From assembly GCF_958979055.1 (NCBI RefSeq), contig NC_084888.1, forward strand, positions 37,529,804 through 37,593,803: a DNA stretch of 64,000 nt, read 5' to 3'. Below are positions 37,124 through 53,759 of the stretch, one piece after another. Position 1 is the stretch's first letter; every line of letters begins with the position of its first letter. The notes beneath the pieces are model-generated. The model saw nothing but the letters and a program-made list of their open reading frames with translations, was not told where the DNA came from and searched no databases. Made by a program: the position numbers and the translations under genes. Origin of the DNA: Alnus glutinosa (taxonomy: Eukaryota > Streptophyta > Magnoliopsida > Fagales > Betulaceae).

Positions 37124-39483
37124 AGCCTACTTAACTCATGCATGTGGGCTGTATATAAGTGGTTAAAATTAATGCATGAGACGACTGGGAGCAGGGTTCT
37201 ACCGGCCGTTGCCCAATGAAACAAGGAAATGTGAAAAGAAGAAGGTTGACTCTATTTTTTTTTATTTACATTGTTTTGCCAAATCCCATCGGTACTAACC
37301 AGACCGGATCTTAGTTGGTACGGTTCAATGAACGTAAAATGTCTTTAATTTCTTTTTTTCTTTTTCTTTTTTTTTTTTTTTTAAAAAAAACTTCATTCAC
37401 CACCGGCCACTTTTATTTTTCATCACTTTTATAATTATATTTTTAAACATTAAAAAGTATTGTCAATTTAGTGTATCTCTCTTTTAATTTTTTTTAATTT
37501 CAACCGTTCGTTAAAATTTTATGTTAATTAATCTTAACGGAGTGATGACAAAATTTCTGAAAAACCCTCATTCTTTTAAGAAAAAAAAATTGTAAGGATT
37601 TAGGTGTTAGTTAAAATTTAACAGAATTTACAAAAATACTCATGCTTAAATATTTGATTTTAAAAAATAAAAAATAAATATGGATATTTTGAAAATTTTG
37701 ATAAGATTTAACGAAAAATCTTAACATAATGGTGAAAGTAAAAAAAAAATTAAAAAATTGATAAACTAAATTGACATTTTTTTTTTTTAACAAATGCTTT
37801 TTCAATGGCGGATGAGTCTAGTAAATAAAATTACTCAACTTTTAGGAAATTGTACGTGGTATGATATTTGACGGGATTAATGCAAAATACTCTGCACTCG
37901 ATCGATCGGACTGCTTAGAAGTGATGTGGAGGCCGGCATGATTAGATGCATAACGAAAAAGATGCTGCATGCTTATTAAACGACAGCACTGTAGAATTAG
38001 ATTTCTTGCTGATCAACTACTCTAATTGACTAATTGAAATGTGGACAGCATAATGAAGGTTGCAAATATTGACTACTAACAGGTATACATCGGTGTCTCA
38101 TCTGGCCACTTATTTTAAAAATAAAAATTTGGTTAAATCTTGAATATAAAGTCATTTATAATTAATCATTTGTCACCGGCCAGTTCATGGGACGACTTGT
38201 TGCTTAACTGGACATCAGCATCAGGTTTCTCAGTGGTCGGCCGCCTCTTTCTCTCTCAATTAAGGTATTCTTCCTTAGAAGGAAATTGATAGATTTAAGT
38301 AATTAACACAGATAATTAACAATATATAGTTTGTGCTGCCATTAATTAGTTTAAATGAATTTGATTGGAGGTTGTTTACTAGTATTAGATTCCTTTTTAG
38401 ATTTTTGGCCCTTTTCAAGATTTGATTGAATTTATTTAGATGGTACTTTAGGGAATTAGCTTTGCGGGATTACAATAGATTCGATCAAATTGTTGGTGTT
38501 AAGTGTACCCAAGTACGAGTTAATGATATCGATCGATCAGTGGCTTGCTTGCCTCGATCCCTAAGAAGACAAATATTCCCCTGCAGCTCTTATGTATAAA
38601 TTCTATCTTTCTCTACTTTGGACTGAGATTTAGTGCAATATTTAGGAGATATTGCCTTATGCAATATACACATATATTTTGGATAGTTTATTTTAAATGA
38701 ATAACCAAATTGTGACATTAACAAAGTCAAAAGAGGAAGAAATAAAATTGAGGGTTCTTGTGGTGTTCAAACCATGCATGCACATCCAAAAAAAGTAGTT
38801 CGGCTACCTCTCAATCGGCACACCATAACAAACCCTTTCTTTCGTTTTTTTTTTATTATTATTATTTTTTTTTTTTAGATCACGATTTGAACATGCACGC
38901 ACATTTAAAATAAATGGTCTAAAAAAAACACCGAATACAATACCCTAATTAATATTGCATCGTATTTCAACGCTATTTGACAGCTCCGAGCATGCACAAG
39001 AGTTAGGATAGAAACGGCGTGGTTGGATACCAGTACAATGAATTTACCAAACAAATTAAAGGTATTTATAAAGTTGTACTACCAATTAAAAGTCAAATAT
39101 TATGGTGGAGTGAAAAACCAGATTTTACTTATTTTTTATTTTATTTTAGATCTATACCATGCATGTTTTACTTGTTCAAACCAAAATATACAGTAAAGAT
39201 TCTCGAATACACGTGACCTCGATCAGCTGTTTTGACAAATATAGCGTTGCAAGCACCAAGTCTTAATTAACCCTTAAACAAATTGTTATCGGCGGCCACC
39301 GCAAGTCTTTGCTACACATTTTCAAAAGCAGAAAAAGTCAAAATTAACGCGTTCTCAGCATTTAATTATCTCCGTCTTTGATTTTTCCTTTAATTTTGAG
39401 AGATCCACACGTAGAAGTCCCCATGCAACTAAGAGTCTACGTGTTAGGTGACCTGCCGAGCCTGATCACCTTGAGAAGTTCTT
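37124..39483. other. Upstream part of peroxidase unit 1, no gene seen
   Basis: Shares blocks with units 2 and 3 (for example 37890-38100 with 44300-44460 and 59400-59640). An AT-rich stretch at about 37445-37800 has loosely inverted ends and may be another decayed MITE. Contains the distal promoter of PRX B. Confidence 0.5.
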
Positions 39484-39490
39484 TATATAA
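39484..39490 (+). promoter_or_regulatory. TATA box of PRX B
   Basis: TATATAA lies 76 bp before the start codon. The surrounding block (CCTTGAGAAGTTCTTTATAT, then ATCCCACTTCAT and CAATCCCATTGGTCAC) is conserved in front of PRX C and PRX D, so the core promoters descend from one ancestor. Confidence 0.65.
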
Positions 39491-39565
39491 ATCCCACTTC
39501 ATATTCTTCGCAGTACACAACAATCCCATTGGTCACTTATACACTTAACACCTACCGTTACATCA

Positions 39566-41992
<2,427 letters not shown>

Positions 41993-43513
41993 TAGCTTTT
42001 TATTATCCTTGGATTGCAAATAAACTATTTGACATTTTTGCTTTAAGCATATATTATGTGATTTTGATTTGGGGCGGAACTATGTATTGAGAGTCCATAG
42101 CCCCCTCAAATTTTTAAATTCCCCTCCACCTTGATTTTGATTCCGCCCCATGGCTATGACCATGTTAATTATTAGTAGAAAGAAACACTTGATGAGTGCA
42201 CTTTAATTGTGATCAAGTGGGATGTTTGAAAACGTAATGTGTTACTTTTCCTTACAATATAAATGTGGAGAAAGCCTTTTGGCCTCCATAATCTTCTCGT
42301 TTTATTTTTAGCCTATAACCCGTGTTATGCATGCATGTATTTTCGTTATAATTGAATTCCAAAAATAAAAAATATCACATCTAAAATCCAAGACAACATC
42401 TCTGTTTTTTTTTTTTTTTTTTTTAACTACTGCTTAACGTCCTGTTGTTTAAAGGTCTTACCTGACATTTCAAGACACGAACCTTACATGAAATTACACC
42501 TAACATTCTGTAAATTTAAGTTAATTTTCCTCTTCTTTTAATTTTTTTTTTAATAAGTAAAAAGTTAAGGGACACTAACATTCTATAAGCCCCATATATC
42601 TTAATTGTAACGAGATTCTCTTCTTTTCAAGTGAAATGTAGAGGGATTATTTCATAATTCATAATAGATTTTATAAAATCTAACAATATATATAATGTCA
42701 CTCAAATCTAAACCATCTCCTTTAACCCATGTATAATAGGTAAGCGAAACATCATAGATGACAAAATGAAAAACAACATAAAAGCTAGAGCTAGAGGGAG
42801 ATTTGGTATATATAGATATATACCATTTACAAACATATATGCCTATAAATATATTCAACAAAACATAACATTTCCTATCAGAAGCTTCAAGGATTTCCAT
42901 AATACTATGAGACCAGACATATGAATTTCTCCAAAATATGGAAAATGAAAATCGAAAGAACATGTCACTATTAAAATCACATGTTCAAACAAACAAAAAT
43001 TCTTTCCAAAAAAATCAAATAAAACGCCTTATTACACCATAAACACAGCACATATTTTCCATTTTGAAAAGAGAAAACACTGCAAATTAGAAAATAAAAA
43101 TAAAAGAAAGAAAAGTATGTCAATTGAATAAAAGTAAAATAAAAGGCAAAACATAGAACCTGTGCTTTCTCTTTTTCTTTTTGTGATTGGAAAAGCTTCA
43201 AGAAAATAGGCCATATCCACGAATTTAAAATGAGTAATGTTTAGTTTTATTATCTTACATTTTTTTTTTTTGTTTATTTTCGTACAAAAGATATATAAAT
43301 CTATCATTAAATCTATAAAATTATATATAAATTATACAAATTCAATAATAATTTTTTTTTTAAAAATGTATAAAAAAATAACATCAAACACATTTTATTT
43401 ACGATATATGACGCATCACATGAAAAGAGAAGATCGAAGAGGCATGTAAACCTGGCTAGCTTGTGGAGACTGGTGGTCTAGGTAGACGTCAAATTAGAAT
43501 GGAAAAGTATGGG
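41993..43513. other. PRX B 3' region and spacer, no gene seen
   Basis: The first about 300 bp share words with the 3' regions of PRX C and D (TAGAAAGAAACACTTGATGAGTG). The rest is AT-rich without coding signals. Confidence 0.5.
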
Positions 43514-43790
43514 CCTTGTTTGTTAAACACCGGAACAGAATACAATAATGCGGGTTACTGTTTATGTACTTTTTTTTTTTTACTTTTTCATATTTTTTAA
43601 TATTAATCAACATCAAAATATTCTCACTTTTTTTTTATTTTTTACATCACATCAATAATTTTTTATTTCTATTCAAATAAAAAATTTCACTACAATACAA
43701 ATTTTTTTCTCATTTTTACATAAATTATTTTTATTTTATATCACATCATCACTTTTTACTAATTTTAAAATTAACGACAGCTACTTCGTT
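43514..43790. mobile_element. AT-rich MITE, family member 3
   Basis: Interior words ACATCACATCAATAATTTTT, ACTACAATACAAATTTTT and TATATCACATCATCAC match members at 36504 and 61140. The ends are degraded (GGGCCTTGTTTGTTAA on the left). Confidence 0.5.
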
Positions 43791-46073
43791 ATTTACATTC
43801 ACAAAGGGTACACAATTTCTTGTCATAATGACAAATACGTACAGTTTGCTGATGGCTAGACTTTGTGGAAAAGTATGTCGACATGGGCTCCAAAAGGATG
43901 GTTGCCCATGCAGTCAAAGAAGGAAATGTCAAAAGAAGAATTGTACATTTATTTACATTCTTTTGCCAAATTCCGTCATTTCAGTACTACCAGGACCAGA
44001 TCTTTGTTGGTTCAATCTAGGTGTACGTGTCAATTTGTTAGCGTGTTGAGTTTAGAAGATATGAGGGTATAAATATAAAATTATATAAGCTAATTTTAAT
44101 TTAATTACTTTAATTAAATGGGCTAAATTTTTAAATTTTATGTTAATTAAATTCATATCGGATTCATGAAATGTGTAAAAAAAAACAAAAAAAAACAAAA
44201 TATTGGTCTCAACTAATTCGACATTGTTGTTCCTAATATTATAAAATTATAGTAAAGTTTATGGAATGTGGTGTGCCATTTGACAGGATTTATGCAAGAT
44301 GCTCTTCATTTCGACTACGTACAATTAGAAAGTGATGTGAAGGCATGAATTATGATCAGATGTATAACGAAAAAGATCGATGCATGCTGACTGGAAGATC
44401 TCTTACTGATCAACTACTAATGGAGGTCGCAAATATTGACTACTAAACGATATACATGAATTATGAATATTGACTACATCAGTGTCTCATCTAGTCATTA
44501 TAAAAACAAAAAGATGGTTAAATCTTGAATATAAGTGATTTATAATAGCATTAATCATTTGCAAATGAGAAGTACATAGTAACAACTAACACGTCTCCAT
44601 TAGGATGTCTTGCTGTTTAAGAGTAATGTTACGTTTTATACTTATTTATCACACTCATTTTAAGTAATATCAGTTGGTGTAAAATGGTATGATAAATGAG
44701 TGTGATAAGTTGCATTAATTACTCGTTGTGTAAGTAGACATCAGCATCAAATTTTCTAAGTGGTCGATCACATCTCCAGCTCGCTCGCTCTCTCTCAAGG
44801 TATATTTAGAAGGAAAACGATATACTTTCATTTATTTTACAACTTTAGACGCGTGTCGACATGTGACTAGAGGATAGTAAAATTATTGTCGCAGTGGTTG
44901 ACGTGTCTCCAACCATATGCTAACACATGTCAAAAATTGTACATATAACCTTACTCATTCTGCTAGGATGTAAATCCTTGCTGCATGTATATGATGCTAC
45001 TCTCTATATATATATAAATCCACATTTTGTCATTGGTAATTTTTGTACTCAAGATTCTTTCCAATCCCTTTTGGTCACTAGCTATCATGGAAAATAAAAG
45101 TAACAGACACAATAATCGTGATCAATCATTAATTTAAATCATATATATTATACATGTGTAATTAGGTCTTAACCATTAGCATGGGCCGGATGCGATTCAT
45201 ATATGATACATGCATTACAAATTAATTAAGTGGACAAGCTAGACGTAGAATATGACATCTTTTTAATTAGTTTACAAAATTATTGTTTGCCTTACATACT
45301 AATTAAACCAGTAAAATTAGTTAGCTCAATTATTATTTAACTAATATACAAATACTTTTCGTATATAAATAAATTTTCACTTGTTTTTACAGAACCATCA
45401 TATATTACCACGTAAGCTTAAAGCTTAAACCGATAAAAACGATTAAGTTACTTATTTAATCAATATTTTTAACATTTCTATACTAACAAGACAACTATCC
45501 GGCCCACTCCAGCTCTTATATATAGATTCTCTCTCCCGAGATATTGCACCGGCTGCTTAAATGAATGGCTCAAATTGTGATAACAAAAATAAATAAATAA
45601 ATAAATATAGTTGTTGTAGTGTTCGAACCGCTCAAAGAAGTGGTTCGGCCATCATAGACCCTCTCTTTTGGCCAAAAATTAGAATAGAAACCGCGTAGTT
45701 CGATATAATTAGCTAGCTCGTACACTGAATTTTCCAAACAAATTACTTGGTACTAAAGTTGTACTTCCAATTAAAAGTCAAATATTTTCGTAAAGTGAAA
45801 AAGCAGATTTTACTTTTTGTAGATCCATTCCATGCATGTTCTACAGCTAGCTTGTTCAAACCAAAATTATACAGTAAGGATTCTCTAATGGGACCTCTGT
45901 TTTGACAAATAGTAGTGCAGACCACAAGTCTTTGCGACTCTTTTTCTAAAGCATGATCTCGCAATATCTTTGATTTTTCTTCCCTTTGTTTTTCCTTCAA
46001 TTATGAGATTCCAAATTTAATTTCCACACGCAAGTAGAAATCCCATGCATTAGGTGATCACCTTGAGAAGCAC
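43791..46073. other. Upstream part of peroxidase unit 2, no gene seen
   Basis: Homologous to the upstream parts of units 1 and 3. Contains a small MITE (44621-44724) and the distal promoter of PRX C. Confidence 0.5.
44621..44724. mobile_element. Small MITE (104 bp) with an empty site in unit 1
   Basis: Starts GAGTAATGTTACG and ends TTGCATTAATTACTC; TTATCACACTCATTTTAA and its inverted relative AAATGAGTGTGATAA form the inner arms. Flanks GCTGTTTAA and GTTGTGTAA are a degraded 9-bp duplication. Unit 1 near 38200 has TTGCTTAACTGGACATCAGC at the same place without the element. Confidence 0.7.
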
Positions 46074-46081
46074 TTTATATA
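46074..46081 (+). promoter_or_regulatory. TATA box of PRX C
   Basis: TTTATATA about 85 bp before the start codon, at the place matching the TATA boxes of PRX B and D. Confidence 0.6.
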
Positions 46082-46165
46082 TCCCACTTCATAACATCTT
46101 AATTTGTTCGCAGTACACAGCAATCCCATTGGTCACGAATACACTTAATTCCTACTCTTATATCA

Positions 46166-47802
<1,637 letters not shown>

Positions 47803-47940
47803 GTCTTTTTTATTATTCTTGGATTGCAAATAAATTGCTTGGCAATTTTGCTTTAAGCATAAAATATGTGATTATGATCAAGTCGAAACTATGTACACAC
47901 CCTCGGGGTTTTATTAACAAATTTTGTCCACTTTTATCAC

Positions 47941-47942
<2 letters not shown>

Positions 47943-47993
<51 letters not shown>
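47943..47993 (+). repeat. (TA)n microsatellite
   Basis: About 51 bp of alternating TA. Confidence 0.95.
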
Positions 47994-47995
<2 letters not shown>

Positions 47996-48164
47996 ACTAA
48001 TTTGTTCTTTTTTACTTATTCCATTGAATAATTAATCACTTTTTAAAACTTACAGAACCATTTGTCAAAACACTAAAAATTTCAAATTTTGTTGGGAATA
48101 AAGGAGTACTGAAATTAGATTTAGATTGTTCCATGAGCGGATGTTCAATAAGATGTATTGCTTA

Positions 48165-48490
48165 ACGACGCCGTTTAGGATTGAGAGCATTTGAGATTGT
48201 AATTTTGTAGACAATAAGTGCGATTTTAAATCAAATCGCAGAACACAAATTGTTTGAGAACTGCGTTTTTAAAAATTGTGATTTGAAAACGCATAAAATC
48301 TACTTTTTCAAATTACAGGTAATAATGTATTTTTGAAAATGTAAAATTTTAAAGACTAATTTGTGATTTTAAAGGTTAAATTACGATTTTACCAAACGCT
48401 TTACTACGTTTTTAAAATTTATTTTTTTAAATCACATATTTAAAAATTATAATTTTAAATCGTAATTTTTAAAATTATAATATAAAACAG
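48165..48490. repeat. Dispersed MITE-like repeat, copy 1
   Basis: CGTTTAGGATTG, ATTTTGTAGACAATAAGTGC, GATTTTAAATCAAATCGCAG and CCAAACGCTTTA align in order with 53205-53521. The structure is full of GCGATTTTAAA and its complement, so it folds. Class not determined. Confidence 0.6.
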
Positions 48491-49039
48491 GCACACATAT
48501 TATATATATATATATATAATATGATAAATGATTAATTAGAACATTTTGTTCATTTACCACCTATGCCGTATATATATCTAGTCTAATCTAATCTAGAGAG
48601 TAAATAGGACAGAAGCAAAGGTCCTGGGGCCATGAGTCATGACCCTCCTATATGTACAAATTTCAAAATCTGAAAAGTCACGGCCTCCCGGGTTTAAAAT
48701 ATTGAAAAATAATCGGTTTTCAATATATACAATAAATTTTTAATATCCACTTCCAAACGCAAGGCAATAAATGGACACGGCTTTCGCGGAAGCGGTGGAC
48801 GTCAAATTAAAGACAGTTAGGTGCTGATTAGACTTTGTGGAAAGAAGAATTTTGGATGAGACAGCGGGCAGCTTCAACCATTGCCCAGTCAAACATGGAA
48901 ATGTGAAAAGAAGAATTTTCACTCTTTACTTTACTTTTTCTCATTTACATGCGCATGAGGGTGTGATTGCCAAGTCCCGTCACTTCAGTACTACCACGAC
49001 CAGATCTTTGTTGGTTTGATCTAGGTGCGTCAATTTGCT

Positions 49040-49438
49040 GATGGAACCACCGGGAAGAAGCCATACACGGTTCAAACGTTTACGGATAAGGTGATGACTA
49101 TCTCAATAATTAGACCAATTAAAAGGATTTCTAATAAAGCCTAAGTCAATCAATCCAAAAGAATTAACAAATTCATAAAAAGAATTTATTGAAGAAGAGG
49201 CATACAGTAAACCCCCCATCTTGTCTTGCTGAGATAAAATCATATTAAAATCGTCAATACAAAGCCAAGGTCCTATAAAATTAGTACCCAATTGCATCAT
49301 ATTATCCCAGAAATAAGGTTTACCAAAAGCATTTATAATATTTACATTGATTTGGAAACACTCTAGATCAACCCCTAGCTTCCATGCTAGCACAAGACCT
49401 CCTTTGGAACCACAAGGAGGAGCATGGACCATAAAAAA

Positions 49439-49471
<33 letters not shown>

Positions 49472-50330
49472 CAAACCATTCAAAATAACACAAGCAGCAG
49501 TTGGTGGAATTTTAGTTTCAGATAAAAACAAAATATCTGGAGAGTGTTTCCGAACCTTGGCCCGTAAACTGCGAATTGTAGAGGCTCGGGCCAAGCCTCT
49601 ACAATTCCATGCTATGAGTTTCAGTGCTGGTGAGGTAGACCCTCCTGGTCCACCCCCTTGTGATCTGTTGCCTTCGTCGGAGCTGTCCCTTCTGGAGAGC
49701 CAGCAGAATGAGCAGCTCGGAATTGTGAGAACACATCGAGTCCTCTTGTAGCACGAGTAAACCTGCGCAGGGGCCTCTGAGAGGCCAAAACAGGTTCTGC
49801 CACTGAACCAGAGGGAGCAGCAGTAATTGATAGCACCGGTTGGGATGCAGTCTCCAGTATAGGCGAAGAAGCTGGGTCATTGGGTTCAATGGACAAGAAA
49901 GAGCCGCCCACCAAGGCATCCCCATCCTACAACGAAGTCAGTGAAATAACTACAAGTTCTAGATTGGACAAGAGACCAGGAAACAAGGGGTTAGATTTAT
50001 TTTTTTTCAGAATAGCCAGGGGAACATCATCTTCTGTCCATTTGCGTTTGGAATGCTGAAGAACTGGAGAAGGAGAACGAATCCGAATGGAGTCTGGGGG
50101 TAATGGAAGATTTGGTGAAATGGTTCGGGTAGTTGGTTTAGTATGTGGGTGAAAACGTGAAAGAGTAGGGAAATGGTGGAAGGCCTGTGGTGGAGAAGCA
50201 GGGGAAGCTGAATCAGTAGGTGCTGGAGGAGGGGACGAAAGAGAGAGGGATGCTGGAGCTAGTGTAACTGCTGTATACGGTGGATAAATTTGGAAGGGTG
50301 GTTGGCTTGTGACAAGACCATGAGATTGCC
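49040..50330 (-). mobile_element. LINE 5' part (ORF1 end and ORF2 endonuclease), inverted
   Basis: On the minus strand, 50355-49621 is a Pro/Ser-rich ORF1 C-terminal region (one in-frame TAG at 49929-49927). ORF1 ends where ORF2 begins: IAWNCRGLARAST near 49605. The APE-type endonuclease follows, with FLSETKIPP, a long T run (49438-49469) within the frame, GGLVLAWK, and PWLCIDDFNMILSQQDKMGG, where the usual GDFN is DDFN. It runs to about 49040 with RKRLNRVW. Reverse transcriptase is missing. The orientation is opposite to the 3' part that follows. Confidence 0.8.
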
Positions 50331-51647
50331 AGGTACGCGTTGCTGGAATAAGCATCTTATTTCAGTCCTATTTGATCCTGCCTCTGCTAAGGCTGTTGGT
50401 AGGCTGCCAATCTCAGATGCATCTCCAAAAGGATATCTCTGGACTCCCTCTTGTTCTGGGAGGTTCACCACTTCCTCGGCCTACCTTTCAATCTTGAACA
50501 ATGACTTTACAGGATCCCTTCTGTGTCCTTTGTCCACCTTTTGGAAGGATATCTGGAAACTTCAACTCACAGATCGTCTCAGAAATTTTATTTGGAAGAT
50601 AGCTTGAAATATTTTTCCAACTACTCTGCGATTACAGTCAGTTATCCCTACATATCATCCTGATGCTTCCTGTCCACTCTGTAAGTCAGGTCCGGATTCC
50701 ATCAGGCATCTTTTCTTTCACTGTCATTTTGCAAGAGTAGTTTGGCGTCTCTCGCCTTGGCCGCTTGATTCTACCACATTGGATTCCCCCAGCTTATGTG
50801 ACTGGGTGCGAGTTATTTTAAACCCTGAGGCTCTTCTTCATATTCCCTATTTGGAGCTGCATCGTTTTCAGGTATTTGCGGCTGTTGCTTGTGACCTCCT
50901 TTGGTTCCATCGCAATAAAGCTTTTCATGACAGCCTGTCCTTTGATGCTCGTATCCTTGCAAAGCTAATCTTTACTACTTATCATCAACATTGTGATGCA
51001 TGGTCTGCCAAGTTATACCCCAAACCAGAAAAATGGATTCGGCCACCACTGAATTGGCACAAGCTCAACTTTGATACTGCTATTCAGGATTCCTTTTCCT
51101 GTCAAGCTGCTATTTGTCGAGACCATGACGGTAAGTTAGTCAAGATGGCTACCCAAATCCAGTCCAACTGCTCTCCTAATAAAGGCGAGGCTTTAGCTGG
51201 ACAACTCGCTGTTTCCCTAGCTTTATCTCTTCACCTTGATCGGTTTATCATTGAAGGTGACTCTCAGGTAGTTATCCTTGCTCTACAACAGCCAACTATT
51301 GTTCAGGATTGGCGTATCACTGACATCATTCAGCAAACTCTTGACATGTTCCCTCATGATTCTTCTTGGTCAGCTCGAAAAGTCAATAGAAGTGCAAACT
51401 TCGATGCCCACTATGTGGCACATTGGGCCGCAGCTCGATTTTTGTCAAGCAGCATTCCCACTCCTTCGCCAACCATCTATTCCCCTACTACGCAGTTTGT
51501 CAGTGTTGCTCTTGCTCCTGATCGAAGAAATTCTGTTGTTTTAGATAGTTAGTTCTTGTTTGATTTCCCTTGCTTCGTAATGTTTGTATTTTCAGTCGTA
51601 TCTATATAAAAAAAATAAATAAATAAAAAATAAAATAAAATAAAAGA
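50330..51647 (+). mobile_element. LINE 3' part (zinc-binding RT-associated region and RNase H), direct orientation
   Basis: One frame from about 50290 to the stop at 51552 with a single nonsense TGA at 50605-50607 (KIA*NIFPT, originally probably Trp). It holds the zf-RVT region (CPLCKSGPDSIRHLFFHCHF) and an RNase H-like domain. The candidate catalytic residues are LNFDTA, GEALAGQLA, EGDSQVV and ANFDAHYVAHWA, so its D-E-D-D set looks intact. An A-rich tail with AAATAAATAA repeats (51608-51647) marks the 3' end. Together with the inverted part it is one insertion. Confidence 0.8.
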
Positions 51648-52359
51648 CACAAAATTAATATTATTAGACTATATAATTTAACTCTGATTGGGAATTAGGC
51701 TGGTCACCAATTAAGACACAGTCTAGTTATTTCTACAACCGATCAAAGCCCTATATCAAAGGTTGCATTAGAAAGTAAGTCGGAGCCATGCTTCACTTCG
51801 ATCGTATTAGTCTTAATTCACTGCAAAAAAAAATGACTTTTTGAGCCGTTTTTGTTGGAGCTGTTTTAACAAAATGGCTCGAATTCGAGCCTTTTTTAAC
51901 TAAAATGGCTTTAATTTGAGACGTTTTGGAAAAGTGGCTCTAATTTGAGCCGTTTTAGTTAAAACAGCTCCAATTAATTTTGAACCGTTTTAGTAAAACA
52001 GCTCTAATTATAGTCATTTTAACAAAAGTGGCTCTAATTGAAGCCGTTTTAATAAAAATGGCTCTAATTTGAACCATTTTTGTTAATTGGAGCCATTTTA
52101 ACTAAAACGACTCAAACAATTTTGAGTCGTTTTAACAAAAACGGCTTGAAATGGGGTTGTTTTGATCAAAACAACTCTAATTGGAACCGTTTTAACAAAA
52201 AAAAAAAAAAAAAAAAAAATAAATCACAAATTAGAGTCGTTTTAAAAAATAAAAAACGATTCCATTTATAATAACTCTAACCCTATATACTATATAACAT
52301 TAATTAATATATATAGCACTACATAAGTTGTATTTAGGGTTGTAATCAAGACAAGGCGA

Positions 52360-53118
52360 GCTTTGAGATTTCAAAACTGGCTCATTTATGATTTGAGCTT
52401 AATTAAATAGTTGATCTCGAACTAGAGCCGATCATAACAGGATTATAGGATCAGTAGAAGATTTGATACGAATGTTCGATCAATAAAACTTGACACAGTG
52501 AATGTTCGATTGAACGTGCAATTGATCATAATAGGATCATAGGATCGTGCGATTGATCATAAGTACTAATCTGATCGATCATGATAGGATCATAGGATCG
52601 ATAGAATCATCCAATGGATCCTTGTGTATTACTTTGATCAATCCTAGTGCATTAGTCTAATCGATTGTGATACGATCAAATGATCGATCAAACTTTACAT
52701 AATTGAAGGTTTGATCGAATATCTAATTCATCATAGTGCATCGGTCAAATCTATTGTGATACAAATATTCAATCAATAGTGAAGGTTCGATCGAACGTCC
52801 GATCAAATATAGTGTAGTGTAGTAGTCTGATCAATCATGATAGAATAATATGATCGATAGACCATCCGATCGATCTTAGTGCATTAGTCCGATCGATCGT
52901 GATAGAGTTCGATCAATCAAACTCGACATAATGAATGTTTGATCTAACATGCGATTGATCTTAGTTACTAGTCCGATCAATCATGATAGGATCATAGGAT
53001 CGATAGAAGTTATAATTAGTACATATAAACCAAGATATATATATATATATTGTATACGAGCTTTAAGATTTTAAGACTAGCTTAATTAAATAGTTGATCT
53101 CGAATTAAAGCCGATCTA
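52360..53118. repeat. GATCGATC-rich array between direct repeats
   Basis: Between about 52437 and 53006, words such as GATCGATC, TGATAGGATCATAGGATCGA and CGATCGAACGTNCGATC recur irregularly. The array is bracketed by two copies of a segment beginning CGAGCTTTGAGATT/CGAGCTTTAAGATT and containing CTTAATTAAATAGTTGATCT (about 52360-52440 and 53056-53118). It lies inside the CACTA element and splits its left subterminal array. Confidence 0.6.
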
Positions 53119-53204
53119 TGAAATGTGTGTTCAAGCTCGGCTCGTTTACTTAGTATATGTTAATTAACTAGATAATATGTTAATTTATGAGCTAACTAAT
53201 TAGG

Positions 53205-53521
53205 GTGCGTTTAGGATTGCGATTTTGTAGACAGTAAGTGCGATTTTAAACCAAATCGCAGAACGTAAATCGTTTTGGAACTACATATGTTTTCAAAAAT
53301 TACGATTTGAAAACGCAGAAAATCTGTTTTTTCAAATCGTAAGTAAGATGGTGCTTTTTTGAAAACGCAGAATTTTAAAGGCTAATTTGCGATTTTAAAT
53401 GCTAAACTGCATTTTTGCCAAACGCTTAATTGCATTTTTAAAATTCACTTTTTTCAAATCGCACATTTTAAAATCATGATTTTAAATTGCACTTTTTGAA
53501 ATCTCAAACCCAAAGGGACCT
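53205..53521. repeat. Dispersed MITE-like repeat, copy 2
   Basis: GGTGCGTTTAGGATTGCGAT at the left and AAACCCAAAGGGACC at the right form a loose inverted pair. The interior aligns with 48165-48490. Confidence 0.6.
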
Positions 53522-53759
53522 TTAATATGTATGTTAATTAATTCACGCACATATAAACATTAAGTAACATATATAACATATATTAATAAATTGAGTAAAA
53601 ATTAAAAATAGTTGGAGCCGTTTTAAGCAAAAACGACTTTAATTTGAATCTTTTTTTTTTTTTTTTTTTTTTTCAGAAAAGGCTCCAATTGGAGTCATTT
53701 TAGGGAAAAACGAATCCAACTGGAGTCGTTTCCCCCAAATGACTCCAAGTCGTTTTGAA

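Larger units (their letters stand above)
47803..48831. other. PRX C 3' region and spacer, no gene seen
   Basis: Contains the 3' UTR of PRX C, a long TA microsatellite and a dispersed MITE-like repeat (48165-48490). Confidence 0.5.

Noticed and set aside
37445-37800. Loosely inverted AT-rich arms that might be a MITE
   Set aside because: Pairing is mostly low complexity and the ends are not definable.
42073-42150. TGGGGCGGAA...TTCCGCCCCA around 78 bp after PRX B, looking like a hAT MITE
   Set aside because: The left end aligns with the matching 3' region of PRX C (AAGTCGAAACTATGTAC), so it is not an inserted end, and no target duplication was found.
49347-49751. 134-codon plus-strand frame with a poly-Lys run
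   Set aside because: It is antisense to the LINE endonuclease and ORF1; the Lys run comes from the A tract.
51648-51700. Target duplication for the inverted LINE
   Set aside because: The right flank after the A-rich tail could not be matched convincingly to the left flank near 49040.
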